The notes under the pieces are model-generated. The model saw nothing but the letters and a program-made list of their open reading frames with translations, made no database searches and was not told where the DNA came from. Shown here piece after piece: positions 1 through 14,579 of a stretch of DNA of 64,000 nucleotides. The translations under genes and the position numbers were made by a program. The stretch's first letter is position 1. The number at the start of each line of letters is the position of its first letter. The stretch is from Pteria penguin (Eukaryota; Mollusca; Bivalvia; Pterioida; Pteriidae), in contig CM068590.1 of assembly GCA_035048485.1 (NCBI GenBank), forward strand, positions 434,001-498,000, in the 5' to 3' direction.

Positions 1-539
1 TGCACTGAACATATTGATATTTATGAAACCAATTGCTCAATAATTTTATTTTTGAGTATTGGTGCAAATGAAATTTCTGAATTTATCGTTCTAATTAAGG
101 AGGAATTAAACATTATCCGAATATAGCGCCGTTCGGAATGCATCGGTTGATAAAAATGACGTAAGATTGTTTACATTCGATATAAAGCACTAGAAGAGCA
201 GAAGACACGATTGAGGCGAATATTGAAAGTTAAGATGAGTAAAAAAAAATCCTGGTGTAAATTTGTTTCTGATAATCAAATATCTTAATCAAAAGAGGAA
301 AAGGGAGCATTTACAATCGAAAAGTAGATCGGAACTAGCGTACAAAATCCAACCTGCACACGTGTACCCGAGTTAGCAGAGAGTAGTTGAACGATGTTGA
401 TGGAGATTTATGTTGGAATACAAAAAGAAGAATTGTTGAGGTACGGTTTTTTAGCTCAACATACTGATGATACGTAAATGCTGTTTGAGTGACTCGTCGA
501 AATTTATCGTATACAGTACGGGAGCAGAGGTAAACAATC

Positions 540-670
540 CAGTGGCGGATCCACAATTTTCGAAAAGGGGGAGGGCACATGGGTATTAGCCAAACTACTC
601 GGTCATTTTTATGCCAAATCTGAATTTTTACATGTAAATATGTGGCAAAAAGGGGGGCCCTCTCGTCGTA
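540..670. repeat. Probable dispersed repeat
   Basis: AGTGGCGGATCCACAATTTT with G-rich GGGGGAGGGC and GGGGGGCCC ends has the look of a mobile-element terminus; a minus-strand frame over it (335-715) is judged non-coding. Confidence 0.3.
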
Positions 671-3600
671 TTTCAAACCCAAAGCCATGTACATGTATCC
701 TGAATTGATGTACAAGTAATCAGTAGTTCTGTTTATAATTTACAATAATACTGTATTGGGTGAGAAAATATGAAATATATTAAGGTTCTCAAGAAACAAT
801 TCAACTAAAATCTTATGATGCAAATATTTTAAAATAAGGGAAGGTGTTTTGCCATCCTGTGTATCATTCTCTATCAGAGTTCTGGGTAGAGAATGCCTGT
901 GTATTTAAAAAAAAACGATCTAGGTCCTCAGTTGAAAATAATCCTGAAATATCATGACTATACTGTAGTATGAGTTTTTTGGAATGCATTAATTGCTATT
1001 ACATAACACATGTATAATAATCAGCTAATATAAGTATTAATCAATTACAATGTAACATATATATAGTACACTTAGTATGTAATGGAAGAAGAATCTTCTT
1101 GTCAATAAAGATCAAGTATCAAATTTTGAAATGAGGCATTATCATCCATTCTTTTATATTTTTATTAAGATATGGCCTGGGAAGCATATTGCATATGAAG
1201 TGCACAAATTCTGGATGCAGTGTGGTGACAAGTCAAGCTCCAACTGGAAAAGGGATCTACTGGTGCATTTGATATAAATAAATAGATTACATTAGGTAAA
1301 CTTGTCATTTTGTATTTAAACCATTGATTATTCTGCATTTAACTAAGATGACCCATGATTAATATAAATAATAATATGATCTGATTTCAGAAATACTGTC
1401 ATTGCATTGAAATATTTTATTATATGTCTTAGATTTTTCTAATGCTAGTGAAGGCATTCTTAGTATACCAACATATTTCAAGTTTTTCTTACACAATCCA
1501 AAAGCTTCATGAGTGAGTTATATTCACAGTTTTGTGACTGTTGACTTTCACACTTTATTCTGAAGAGTCAAGATAAAAGTCCCTGCGCTACTTTTAACTG
1601 TGTGTGTTTTCACCCCTCCATCAACCAAGATAGCTGCCAAGAGGGCAATGTCTGTGATTGGCTGTCCTTTTTATTTTATTACCTTTTTTAAATAATTGCC
1701 CAGGCTGCTTAAAACTGTATGCATATCAAAACTTTCAGGAGTTATAATCAATCAAGTAATTATACTGAGTATTATACTGAGTATACACATTTGTTGCATA
1801 TACAGATCAACAGCATTTTGTGACATTTATCACATTCTAAGGGATTTATATTCAGATTCTGAATTTTAAAGGTGTTTGCACTAAATCTCCTTAGTTCAGA
1901 ATGTGTACTTTTTATCAATTTCTTTAACTTCATATTTATTGTTTAAAAATAACTAATTCTTATCCAGATAACTTTGGGAGATTGGGACCAAGTTACTGAA
2001 AAAGGAAAATTTTTAAAGTTATATAATTATTTTTCTTGGATTAAATTAATTTCCTTTGCAATGTATTATTTCAGGTCATGTCATGCTACAATGTGGGTAG
2101 TTACAGATTAATCTGATCATGGTTAACCTACTTTTGAATAAATTATTTCATTGTCAGGAGGAGACTGCATTATAAATAGAATGGGATTGGTGTTTTGCTC
2201 ATCAAAATGGAAGACCAGGGTTCAACTGAGCTATTGTCAAAGTGATTATATGTGGTCCTACTGTCAACAATTTGTAAACATTTAACCTTTTGTTGCACCC
2301 AATCTTAGATGGTGGGATATACATTAGTTTTAATATAATAGTCGGTCAGCTGTCTCTCTATTTCTCTGCAAAAAGTAGATCTGTGCCATAACTTTTGAAT
2401 GATAAGTGATGAGGTTTAAATTTAAAATGTGAATTCCATGTGGAAAAACTTTTTCAAGGTCAAATTTAGAGTCAGTTTGACTTAGATTTTGGGTTTTGAT
2501 CTACTGTTGATTTAAAAAATATCAACAGAATCCTTAATTATCAACATATAACTTTTCAATGGTGAAAGGGCTTTCATATTTCTTAATATGTATTTTCTTG
2601 TCATTTGCACAAACACATTTGGTTGAAGTTTAATATTATTATATGGTAGATCAAAGTGACGCATTGTTCAATATCCTTTGTGGTTATTAATTTATATGCA
2701 GGTTATGTACTATAAATCAGTGTCTTTTACAATGTAATTATAAATGATATAATAAATCTGAAAAATTGAATCAAGAATTGTGTTCTTCTAGTGGTTAATT
2801 AAGGTAAGGAAAGTGGTTAGTTGATGACTATTTGAATAGTTACATTGGAATTCAAATTGTAGCCTTTTAGGTTAATTTTGCTCACCAAAGCCAGTAATAC
2901 ATCTTGTATTTTTATAATAAATCCTCAAAACACATACCTGATAAAATTTGTTAAGATTGTACTATAGTCTAGATTTGTCTGTAAGTGGTGCAACAATTGA
3001 AAATATTGTTTGTCGCCAAATATTCTCTGCTTTTGTTTCAATTTTTCTTTATTTATGCATAAGTGCTATATAGGGATCTATTTCAAAAATTTTAGATTAC
3101 ATCTTATTCTAGAATTTCATTTCATTACAATTTTGACATCATATGTCTTGGTCATTTTCATGTGTAGCATTGGGACTTTGGTGAGCAATTTTGACCTTCT
3201 CGGGCCCCTTTTTTAATTTTTCAATTTAGAAATTGATCATAAAATGTGTTGAAATATATGATATATTGTTATCATTCAAAATCAATCAAAATTAAATTAA
3301 TTTGAAATGTTTATATGTGTTTCATGTTTAAATTTATATGACGATTCCCAAATTGGACAATTTTCTTACATGTTAAAATAGTCAAGATTTGGTGACCATA
3401 TTTTCCTAACCTGTGGATAAATTTTCTCCATACTCATAATGTTGTGCAATTGGACACTAAGGATTATAGATATAATTTTTCTTGAAAATTAAATTTGCAG
3501 AGTTTTGTAAAATGCTGTTTTTAGGGGAGAAAATAGGATTTTTTGTACTGATTTTGTATATTTACTGAAACCTTTTTAGCACAGTTATTGAAATAAATTC

Positions 3601-5499
3601 TTTCAAAAGAATTTCTCCTTGGAAATTTACTAAAAAATATTCCTGTTCTGATATTGATTTGTGTTTTTGATATATATTTACATTTTGTAAAGCTAAAAGA
3701 TATTAAATTGACCTTGTAGTACCTTTCAAGGGAACTCCAAATATGCCTCAGAGGGAGCTTATTCAAAGTCAAATTTTTCAGAACTGTATGGATAATTTTT
3801 TTTCATACTTTGCAATGAAGTAGATATCATATTCAAATACTAAGAAAATTGAATTCGGGAGTCAAGTGTTTAATTCCTCCTTAAACACTGATCTTTTAGC
3901 ATTATACAGATGGGACAAAAATTCCGAAATCAGGCATCTTTGAAACCCCCTCCCCAAAACCCCCTGATACCGGTAAATACATTATTCATATGTAAATACT
4001 AGTGCTTATATGTCCTTTGCATTATTACAAACTGTCAGCTTCAGACTGAAAGAACTTTTGTATATCCACAACTTGTCTTACAATAGACATGCTTGCATTC
4101 AATTTATGTATCCTACTAGCTGTTTTCATCTATTTTTGTATCTACCATTAATTTGACAGTCATGTTAAATAGAAAACGTTCTTAACAGGATGTTCTAGCA
4201 GTGGATATAGACTGAAACTTTGGAAGAGTAAGATATGCCTTATTCAATTAGCAGTGATGTTGAAAAATGTCAGTTCTAAGGTTTTGACTGACGAAAATTC
4301 ATTAAGGCTAATAATATGCTGAATTTTTTCTATATATTTCATACTCCTAACTGACAAATTTCCAAAATCACTTAAATGCCTGCCATGTTAAAAAAAAAAT
4401 CTACATCACTGTTATTCACAATACAAATTATGACAAATTTTCTTGTACATATGGCCCGCCTTTCAAGTCATTTACTTTTCCTTCAAAGAATAATGCAGTG
4501 GAACATCACTGTTGGGTGAAACAGTTAATCGTAGACATCCAAATGACCAAACAAAGATATGGACACCCAAACCTTATTCACATTTTATAGACAGTTATCA
4601 ACCGATACTAATCCTTAACTCAATTAACATTTAGGTCATAGTCAGTCTGCTACAACCCCCCCCCCCCCCCCTCACAAGTCAAAATCTGTTATAAATGATG
4701 AAATTTCAATAGATAATGCAACTTCTCAAAATAATTTTACTGTTGCATCACTTCATACAGCACATTCATCACACAATTCTCAGATTGCCCGATCAGTTAA
4801 CAATATACATATAAAAGGGTTACTGTTCCATCCTCCAGTATCAAAATTTTGTAATATTGACGGATGTCATCTTTCAATGCATTTTTAAAATAAGTGGCAA
4901 TTAGAACTTGCATTCATGATGCTGCAAAACATAAAGCGGCGAGTTCAGTTTTGGTATCATCGCGACTTTTCTAGGAAATAGCGTAGTTCATCAATTTTCC
5001 GAGAGAGAAGAAAATCCAACGTGGGCGATCATCAATATCATTATCCATAGTAAAATACATGAAAAGTTATCAAAACTATGTATACAGTGTATTTGTACAA
5101 AAAGTTTATCGTAAATAGATACAAAAAGTTGACAAAGAGAATATCATAAAAATTTGGCACCTCTATTTGCAATAATCAACCGTTATGGCATGTTAACTTT
5201 CATCTATCGTCAGTTACCAATGAATGACGCTTTGCTTACACCGGAAGCAACGTTTAACCGTGGCGCGTCACTCGTTACGCACGGTAGATAACTCGTACTA
5301 ATAAAACTGGATAGGTCTAATGCCTCTAGTTGTAATTATTTTGTCAAATGATGAAATTTTGAAAGAGAAATTTTGTAACTCTTGCGGAATTTCCATAAAG
5401 TACAAATTGAAGATATTGTTCCGAAATCTACAACTCGAAGTCGAAGAAACACGACAATACATATGTAAATATAATATAAACAATCACGAACCTCTGTCA
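671..5499. other. AT-rich sequence without recognisable gene
   Basis: No open frame with coding character, no splice-bounded exon. A C-run of about 18 bp lies at 4657-4674; the rest is unique AT-rich DNA. Confidence 0.6.
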
Positions 5500-5665
5500 A
5501 AACAGAGGTGGGAACAGGTGCCATGGAGGAGTAAGCATCCCCTGCCGAGCGGTCACATCCGCCGTGATGCCATAAGTAAAAGCGAAATAGTATTATTCGC
5601 TGTCACAGAATTAGGAAACGGCACAACCGTATTCAAAATAGGTAAATGTCATAAGCAGTAGGAAT
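5500..5665 (+). repeat. Dispersed repeat with open frame
   Basis: CAGAGGTGGGAACAGGTGCC, ATGGAGGAGTAAGCATCC and CACATCCGCCGTGATGCC match in order 58170-58245 (CAGAGGTGAGACAAGG ... CACATCCGCCGTGAATGCC). A 113-codon frame across 5320-5661 is therefore repeat-derived and not called as a gene. Confidence 0.55.
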
Positions 5666-5882
5666 ACTGATGTATAGTATAGGTAATACAGATGGTTTAA
5701 TCACTGTGAAATAAGGAAGTCAACATGTCAGAAAACGATACATTATATGAGCAAATAAGGTCTTTATAACGACCGTAAAATTTGCGGAATGTTGACATAA
5801 GTCGTGATATCTCCTAGTAATTGGCTTCGATAAATGAAAGAAAGAAAAAAAAAAAACTCAGATGACGCTCGCGCATATCAAA

Positions 5883-6065
5883 TCAATTGGAATACATAAA
5901 CACCGTACGCAGGTGATAAAGGAATGTTGCTACTAGTATATGGAAGTTAACAATGGGGAAACTAAAGTCATCACGTTTGTCATAAATTGAAGTAGTAAGT
6001 TTACCATCTCGGTCGACATCAATAGGTAGTAGTAGTGTCCTTAATTTCGTGTTCCTCTGGATATA
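5883..6065 (-). pseudogene. Reverse-transcriptase fragment, decayed
   Basis: On the minus strand DVDRDGKLTTSIYDKRDDFS matches the intact copy's NGQLNTSLYDKCDDFN. After a small frame break the other frame continues SSNIPLSPAYGVYVFQL, matching SSNIPSSPAYGVFVSQL. It is therefore a short relic of the same RT family. Confidence 0.7.
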
Positions 6066-6069
6066 TTGT

Positions 6070-7599
6070 ATGTACGTATGTATCAAAGTTTTTGTTATTT
6101 ATAGATAGATATATTTGAATGTAAAATTGAAGGACAAGGCCAATTGCTTCTTATTTTGACTTATAAAATTTTGTATCAAGTCAATTTCGTACGACGAAAG
6201 GAACAAATCGGCTAGCAAATGAGCACAGTAGTCCCCATAGATATGGAAACGTTAGTGAAACGTATGTATGGATATACTTAAGCAAACCGTAAGTAAAATA
6301 CGCACAGAGAATAATTATGATTTTTCGTGCACTTAGTTTGCTCTTCAAATAAGATTCATTTGACATAATTTCTAGCCTTGAGTATCAATGAAGAAAAATA
6401 AGGTGTCGACATACGCATTTAGTACTGTCAGTTGATACATCTAATATTTATTTTTATAATCACTTTACAAAATACTTGAGAGCGTTCGGGGTTGTTTCAA
6501 GAGTTTAATTGACGATCCTTATTTGGCACTCTGATTATTGTTTAAATATTGCATTCTGTACTCTCTACATTTTGTCTTATTATCCATTTAGTTTCGAGGG
6601 GATTCTTTCATGAGTTTTGGCAATGATTCTGGATCTCTTACTGCATGTTGTATGTAAAATCAGTAAATTTCTATAAAATAATGACATCGTTTTAAAGTTT
6701 ATAAAAATCAAGAAAACGAGCATTTCTCCTTAGTTAGTCTAATACAATATATTCCTACACGTGACGTATTGTCCTATTCTTGCACCGGATTACTCAGTTA
6801 TTATACATTACTAGCCATAATATGACATAATAAATGTCCATTGTTTTAAGAAATACTCTGTCACGTGACTCATGAGCGCAGCTATCGTTAGTGACACTCA
6901 GTCAAATTTAATAATTCTAAAATATCATATTTATGGCGATTTAATCAGTGATCGTTAATGTCACTTTAACCTTAGTTAAATACCTAAACACAACTTAATT
7001 CACCTGGCTATCAAGTGGCATCAATTTTCGGAGAGATGGACATGGTTCGGTAAGCAGAGAGACATAGTTTCCGTGTGTTCCCTTACCATTCGGCGGGCCG
7101 AATTGGAATTCTTATTTGTGGATTTTAGAAGCTGGTTCTTCAATTAAAGGTTTGATTTTAGCACTTACATTTTAAGATCATATGGTATAAGTACTCCGGA
7201 CCTAAGTTTGTTGTAATTTTGACGAATATTAAAGAATTCACCACTATGCCATCAATATTATTTTTCATGGCATTAAGGATGTATATTTGTAATCAGATGT
7301 ATACCATACGCATGAATAGTATAAAAAGTTGGTACATTGAAATTCAGTCATAGTATTTAGTGACTGATGTTGTCCCTATGTGATAATTTCCTGGTGTGTG
7401 AAGATAAGAAGAGAAATTTATAACAATTTTAATCATAAAATACGCATTTATTGGACAAAAATGAATTGACACTTTTCTCGTCAATTTTCTATACTTAAAG
7501 CAACATGATATGGGGAAATCAAATGAGTTATTACAGACACAGGTAATACAACATTTATCTGGAATCTGATAAAAAGAAATTTACCACTACATCCCCTAT
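6070..7599. other. No gene seen
   Basis: AT-rich; only short frames under 70 codons without recognisable content. Confidence 0.55.
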
Positions 7600-7752
7600 A
7601 GCGATATTGTCTATATTTACTAAATGCATTGCAGAAGGGTGAACAGAAGACATCTGACCAGGCTGTATGATAAAAAGACATGCACATAAACATTATTATA
7701 GGCTAATAAACATAGAAACGGCATTACAAAAATATTTGACTGCATTCGATCT
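7600..7752 (+). repeat. Dispersed repeat fragment
   Basis: GAAGACATCTGACCAGGCTG ... GACATGCACATAAACATTAT ... GCATTACAAAAATATTTGA matches 31.3-31.47 kb and, inverted, 59.0 kb. Confidence 0.55.
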
Positions 7753-7864
7753 ATGTATGTATGTATGTATGTATGTATGTATGTATGTATGTATGTATGT
7801 ATGTATGTATGTATCTGTCCGTCTGTCTGTCGGTCGGTCGGTCTGTGTATCCATCTATCTATGT
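7752..7864. repeat. Compound tetranucleotide microsatellite
   Basis: (ATGT)n of about 60 bp, grading into CTGT, CGGT and ATCT units. Confidence 0.95.
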
Positions 7865-8366
7865 ATCTTTCTTTTCTTGAAATTCATTTCTTAACTATAT
7901 TTGTATAGATAAATACATATATTTGTTTTATTTAATGGAAGTCATATTTAATCCATTATTCCTGTACAAAGCATGTAGATGAATGTACTTATTATTCTGT
8001 AGACATCATCATGTCTATTAACACGATAAAGTTTCTTAATTCACACGACGACACTAAGGTAATTAACCCCGTAATTTGCATTATTTCATGTGACCATTTA
8101 AACGCACCAATGCTAGAATCTTTTATATATTTAGAAAAAAAATGTGGAAAATGTAAGTAAGTACATAAGAAAGAATGTGTATAATTTAAGAGTAACAAGA
8201 AGTGTTAAAGTAATTAACATGTACCAACTGATGTAAGCTGCATAGATGAGAGTCATTAGAGCATAAGAGGATAAGGCAAATTTAGAATGTCTATCAGTGA
8301 ATGGTAATTACATTAGATTTGTATCTTGTCTCTTGTTTAAGTGAAAAGAAGTGACAGAATTCGATC

Positions 8367-8515
<149 letters not shown>

Positions 8516-8624
8516 AAGTGTCACACGGAATCAGGAAGGAATAACTGTGATGGATCATATAGAGAGAACTGACCTCCAGCTTTTAATTGGGGACATTTAT
8601 ATCAACACCACAAATATCATTCGT

Positions 8625-8880
8625 CTCCTGTCGAACGGTTACATCTGTTATTACGTTTGAACAGTATCATCTGTCATCACGCTTGAACGACAATATCTGT
8701 TATCACGCTTGAACGACAATATCTGTTATCACGTTTGAACAGCACAATCTGTTATCACGCTCGAACGGCATCATTTGTTATTACACTTGAATGGCACAGT
8801 CTGTTACCACGCTTGAACTATTCCATCTTATCACACTTAAACGGCACAATCTTTTATCAACGCTTCAACATTACATTATG
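8625..8880. repeat. Minisatellite, 26-bp unit
   Basis: About nine units of the type CGCTTGAACGACAATATCTG plus TTATCA, diverging to the right. Confidence 0.85.
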
Positions 8881-8984
8881 CACAGTATACTGTCTAATGT
8901 AGTTCAGGTAGATATCTTACCTACTCTCTAACTTTAACTGTATACTCCTTTACAATCCAATAAGATCTTTTACCTCCCTCTCTA

Positions 8985-10435
8985 AACTTGAGTTTATACT
9001 GTGGTGTAGTTCAGTTAAATCCCGTTCCTTCTCTCCAGCCTAGGCTGTATACTGTGTTGTAGTTCAGTTAAATCCCATTCTTCTCTCTAGCCTTGGTTGT
9101 ATACTGTGTTGTAGTTCAGTTAGATCCCGTTCCTTCTCTCTAGCCTTGGTTGTATACTGTGGTGTATTTCAGTTAGATCCCATTCCTTCTCTCCAGCCTA
9201 GGCTGTATACTGTGTTGTAGTTCAGTTAAATCCCATTCTTCTCTCCAGCCTTGGTTGTATACTATACAGTTCAGTTAGATCCCGTTCCTTCTCTCTAGCC
9301 TTGGTTGTATACTGTGGTGTAGTTCAGTTAGATAGCATTCCTTCTCTCTAGCCTTGGTTGTATACTGTGTTGTAGTTCAGTAAGATCCCGTTAGTTCTCT
9401 CCAGCCTTTGCTGTATACTGTGTTTTAGTTTAATTAAATCCCGTTCTTTCTCTCTAGCCTTGGCTGTATACTGTGTCGTAGTTTAGTTAGATCCCGATCC
9501 TAGTCTACAGTCTTGGCTGTATACTGTGTTGTAGTTCAGTGAGATCCCGTTCCCTCTCTGCAGCCTTGGTTGTATGCTTTGTTGCAGTTCAGTTAGAACC
9601 CGTTCCTTCTCTGCAGCCTTGGTTGTATACTGTGTTGCAGTTCAGTTAGATCCCGATCTATCTCTGCAGCCTTGGTTGTATACTGTGTTGTAGGTCAGTG
9701 AGATCCCGTTCCTAGTCTCCAGCCTTGGTTGTATACTGTGGTGTAGTTCAGTTAGATCCCGTTTCTTTTCTCAAGTCTTGGTTGTATACTGTGTTGTATT
9801 TCCGTCAGATACCATTCCTTCTCTCCAGCCTTGGCTGTATACTGTGTTGTAATTCAATTAAATTCATTTTTTTCTCCAGCCTTGGTTGTATGTTGTGGTG
9901 TAGTTCAGTTAGATCCCGTTCCTTCTCTCCAGACTTGGCTGTATACTGTGGTGTATTTCAGTTAGATCCCGTTCCTTCTCTTTAGCCTTGGTTGTATACT
10001 GTGGTGTAGTTCAGTTAAATCCCGTTCCTTCTCTCCAGCCGTGGCTGTATACTGTGGTGTATTTCAGTAGGATCCTGTATCTTCTCTCCAGCCTTGGCTG
10101 TATACTCTGTTGTAATTCGATTTAATCCTTTTCTTTCCCTCCAGACTTGGCTGTATACTGTGATGAAGTTCAGTTAGATCCCGTTCCTTTTCTCCAGCCT
10201 TGGCTGTATACTGGGCTGTAGGTCAGTTAAATCCCGTTTCTTCTCTGCAGCCTTAGTTGTATGCTGTGTTGCAGTTCAGTTATATGCAGGTCTTTCCCTC
10301 CAGCCTTGGCTGTATATTGTGTTGTAGTTCAGTTAGATCGACGGTCCTTCTCTCCAGCCTTAGTTGTATACTGTGTTGCAGTTCAGTTATATCCTGTCCC
10401 ATCTCTGCAGCCTTGGTTGTATACTGTGTGCCACT
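8985..10435. repeat. Minisatellite, 53-bp unit, about 27 copies
   Basis: Units read AGATCCCGTTCCTTCTCTCC, AGCCTTGGCTGTATACTGTG, TTGTAGTTCAGTT. Short open frames are repeat artefacts. The flanks keep variant units (AAGATCTTTTACCTCC) that resemble the 14.3-kb array. Confidence 0.92.
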
Positions 10436-10439
10436 GGAC

Positions 10440-12970
10440 ACTGTCATGTACCATATCAAGATCTTTTACCTCCTCATTTTACTGTTCTGATGAGGATACT
10501 ACTTTCCAGCTATTTTAGATTCCTCGCCTTTTTTCTCTTAGGTGGGCACAGGAAATGCAGTTATAGGTATCTATATATTAAAGGTTAAAGAACTTAGAGT
10601 ACGCAAAATGATGTAATTTTTCCTCTACCTTTAAACCAACAACAAACGAAAATGTTATATATACATTTCATAATTTGAGATAATTTGAATCATGACCACA
10701 AGGAAACGATCGTGGTCATATGTCATAATATGTAAAGATGATGGATAAATCAAAAATGTTAAAATCTCAAGGTCATAAATTATATCAGAAACACATATAC
10801 GTATGCCAGGGTCATAAGTTACAGATATATATCAGGATTACATTTAAGTATGTCAAGGTCATGTTGCATTATCGTTGACATATAAAGCAATATATAAAGC
10901 AGCAAATATATAAGTCGTGTAGAAACCCTCTCAGCCTTGAACTTAATTTTAGTATTACAATGTCACACTTTATCAATCAAATCATAGAAGTAAGAATTTG
11001 CAATCGCACCTTATTTTGGCATCATTTATGTTATATATGACTAATCTTAGGAAACTTTGGCAATAACCTCAATCGGAATGTTTATTTAATTCACATATGT
11101 CTCACCAGATATACACTTTATAAATAATTAAAAGGAAATATCTACCAAAACGTCAAACAGTGCATTCATCTTAAAGTGACCGTTGAAGTAAATTACAAAA
11201 GTAACACATATAATGTTATTGTGGAAAGGACGACTTACTGATCGAGTATGATCAGAAAGGTCTTAGTCGCATGTTTTTAGAAATACCCCAGGATTGAAGG
11301 AAATGTCATTATCAAATGACCGTCTTCATTCGGTATCGTAACTGCACTATAATCGATTGTTTGTGATGCCCTTGTGCGTGTGTGTTTTTTTTCCATACAT
11401 GTATCATTACGCTATATACTGTATATTTACGTGGTGACTTCTCTCACACGGCGGAGTCAGTAACCTTTCTTTCTTTCATTATTTTTCAATATAATCTCCC
11501 TTCATCTCAGTGTACTCTTTCAATTTTTGTTACAATTTCTTAATTCCTTCAAAATAAAATGATTCATTCCAGTCCTCTTATTACTCATACACAGCGTCTT
11601 TGACAATCTCGTTGCTCCCAAAATCCTACAACGTAGGTAACATTTTAGTTTTGGGAAGAAAACTGAAGTCAGATTCAGTTTACTCCGGAATGAGGAAGAA
11701 CCCCCCGAGCTGCATTTCTTCGCGGCCGTCATAGCAACTTTGAAATAGTGAGCGAATGTGTTATCTTGCGGTAACAAAACGACTTTGGTTAACTTTTAAC
11801 TGACCCCATTGCAAGAGCGATACTTCAATTTGAACTTTTATGCACAATGTCTTTTTATGCAAATAATTTAAAATTAGGTAACAATTTGATAAATAGATTG
11901 TGTGTATGTAAAGCAAACACAGATAGTTGAAGGTTTATTGTCATGTGATCAAAAACTCTAAGTGCATATAAGAGTAATGACAAATAAAATATGAAGTTAT
12001 AAAGAAATATGTACCTACTTCTCTAAAAAGTAGCAGAGTTTTAATTTTAATTTCAGTTTTTCTTCAATTTCGCATGAATCATATCATGTATTGTACAACA
12101 AAATTAGCGGTGTTCGTGTTAATCCAAGCAAACTAAAAATAGATAAATATGTATATTTACAGCTTAATTCTAAATATGACAACATTTTTTCCATGCCCAG
12201 ATATTCTCCCTCTTAGTCGTCTGAATTTTCATTTATCAAAAGTCTTGTCTACACCATATTGTCACAACTGTACACGTCTTCTGCTTGATACAATGGTTGG
12301 ACGTGACATTTACTTGAGTAGAATAGAACTCTACTGTCCTACTGCGAATCACATGCCCATCAGCGTTACAACGTCAACGTTGTTAAACTGAATGTCTTAA
12401 TAATTACCATGTCTTGTTTTCCCAGACCGCGATATATAACGGAATGACATGATTTAAAGGGCATGTTTTAAATGTGTTAGAGGGTTAATTGGTTAGTTTT
12501 CCTCTCCAACACTCATTGAAAAATATAATTTGTAATACAATGTCGTCAGGTGCATTTATGTGTATACTAGTTATTACTATACTGCATACGTAAGTTACTG
12601 GTTATATATTTACAATGTGGGTTATGATTTTATGGTGTATTGAAGTTACTTATCATAGTCAGATAAGACTGGTCACACTGGGGGCATTTATTTCTGTCGA
12701 GCACGTGTTTCATTTTTAATTTAAAAGGTCCATAAAAGTTGTTGTGAATTCCAAAGGGAGAAGACAGTGGTAATATGTTCGACTCTCATCTAATTCATGT
12801 TATAAAAGAGTAGCCCTTTATGCATGTACCTATGCACGCATATATAAAAATACCTATTTCGTGCAAATATCTTAAAAGGAAACAAAGAAGAAGTACTGAA
12901 GAATTAATCATAGATTAACCTAATGCCCGTATGTAATAATTAAACAGATAATTTTTCATTGTGAGAAAAT
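10440..12970. other. No gene seen
   Basis: Frames at 11520-11777 (minus) and 12149-12391 (plus) are open for about 80 codons but have no recognisable domain. A short block near 11308-11345 (GGTATCGTAACTGCAC) matches the dispersed repeat at 58.97 kb. Confidence 0.5.
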
Positions 12971-12971
12971 A

Positions 12972-13240
12972 CCGGTGTGGTCTAGCGGATAAGGTGCTCG
13001 GCTTGTGGTCGAGAGGTCCCGTGTTCGACTCCCGCCCTGGGCACACCGATGTTCTGTCTTTCAGATGAGACATTAAAAACCAAGGTCCTGTGTCACGGTA
13101 GGCGTGACACGTAACAGATCCCTCACTACTTCGTGTGAGTCCGTTGCAAAGGACTAAATTTCTGTGCAATGCATCAGGCAGATGCCGTCACCAAATACGT
13201 GAAATAATCGTGGAGTGACGTAAAACAGTAATCAATCATT
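12972..13240 (+). mobile_element. tRNA-derived SINE
   Basis: The 5' tRNA-like head has an A-box-like TGGTCTAGCGG and a B box GTTCGACTCC. The body (TCTTTCAGATGAGACATTAA ... GCATCAGGCAGATGCCGTCA) and the tail AATCAATCATT are shared with seven other copies in the window. Open frames across it are spurious. Confidence 0.85.
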
Positions 13241-13845
13241 GTGAAAAATGTTTGTAAATTATTTTAATTTAAGGACTATCTCCCTCATACACATCTATGC
13301 ATTTAGTTTGGTTCTTCGACCTTTAAAGTTGGGTCAATTATGTATCTTGTATGTTTTTCGTAAAGTGTATATTCATCTGATTAGGTGAACTGATACTTCA
13401 TGTTCATGCAGCTCCTAAAAATTGTACTGGATTTTCTCTTCTGTGTTATGTTATCATTAACATTAAATTTTTACATCACTGGAGTTCTTAACTTCCTTTC
13501 CTTCTGAAGGATATTTATTCTCCTTTTATGTCAATCAAATTAATCTAAGTAACCCAGCGATTAAGACTGGAAACTGTGAATAAAAACATTTGGTACGAAG
13601 TAATTTTAGCATTATTGACAGAAGGCTATATAGAAAATAATAAGGTATCTGCCGTAATGAGGCATCTAATGCCTGGAACAACTATGCATTTTTCTCAATT
13701 AGTAAAGTCAGCAGGGTAAGACACATTTCCATTAGGTCTTCGAATTCATGAGAAGTGGATTTTTAATATATCCACTGATGATAATGGTATTTGTCGTCAG
13801 TTTCCAGAAATTACTCCGTATGATTTTATGTACATCTTTATTTCC

Positions 13846-14262
13846 TTTTTGCTGGGATTACTGGTCATCTTAATTTGTTTTTGCTGGGATAGCTGGTCAT
13901 CTTAATTTCCTTTTTGCTGGGATTGCTGGTCATCTAAATTTCCTTTTTGTTTGGATAGCTGGTCATCTTTATTTCCTTTTTTCTGGGATTGCTGGTCAAC
14001 TTTATTTCCTTTTTGCTGGGATGGATGGTCATCTTAATTTCCTTTTGCTGGGATAACTGGTAATCCTAACCTTTTTGCTGGGATTGCTGGTCATCTTAAT
14101 TTCCTTCTGCTGGGGTTGCTGGTCATCTTAATTACCTTTCTGCTGGGATTGCTGGTCTTTTTATTTTCCTTTTTGCTGGGATGGATGGTCATCTTAATTT
14201 CCTTTTTGCTGGGATTGCTGGTCATCTTAATTTCCTTGTTGCTGGTATTGCTAGTCACTTTC
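13846..14262. repeat. Minisatellite, about 33-bp unit, 13 copies
   Basis: Units read TTTTTGCTGGGATTGCTGGT then CATCTTAATTTCC, with variant GGATGGATGG and GGATAGCTGG forms. Confidence 0.9.
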
Positions 14263-14269
14263 ATTTAAA

Positions 14270-14575
14270 TGAAATCAGAGCCGTTACCTCCTCTCATAAG
14301 GGGTCAATGTTGTATAGTAAAGTCAGATCTCTTACCTCTTCTCATGCTATGAAGGGTCAATGTCACATAGTAAAGTCAGATATCTTACCTCCTTTCATGC
14401 TATGAGGAGTCAATGTCACATAGTAAAGTCAGATATCTTACCTCCTTTCATGCTATGAGGAATCAATGTCATATTGTAAAGTCAGATTTCTTACTTCCTC
14501 TCATGCTATGAGGAATCAATGTCATATAGTAAAGTCAGATCCCTTACCTTCTCTCTTGCTTGGGGTGAAAAATGT
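14270..14575. repeat. Minisatellite, 53-bp unit, about 5-6 copies
   Basis: Units read AGTCAGATATCTTACCTCCT, TTCATGCTATGAGGAGTCAA, TGTCACATAGTAA. Same period as the 9-10-kb array and alignable to it (AGAT..., TTNCCTNCT, TAGTNNAGT). Confidence 0.88.
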
Positions 14576-14579
14576 CATG

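Noticed and set aside
5320..5661. 113-codon frame with protein-like C-terminal part
   Set aside because: Part of it recurs as a DNA repeat at 58.17 kb, so it is repeat-derived rather than a gene.
12972..13046. A functional tRNA gene
   Set aside because: Although it has A- and B-box-like sequences, it continues directly into the SINE body and has no paired acceptor stem.
12915..13169. 84-codon minus-strand frame
   Set aside because: Lies across the tRNA-derived SINE; similar frames appear in other SINE copies.
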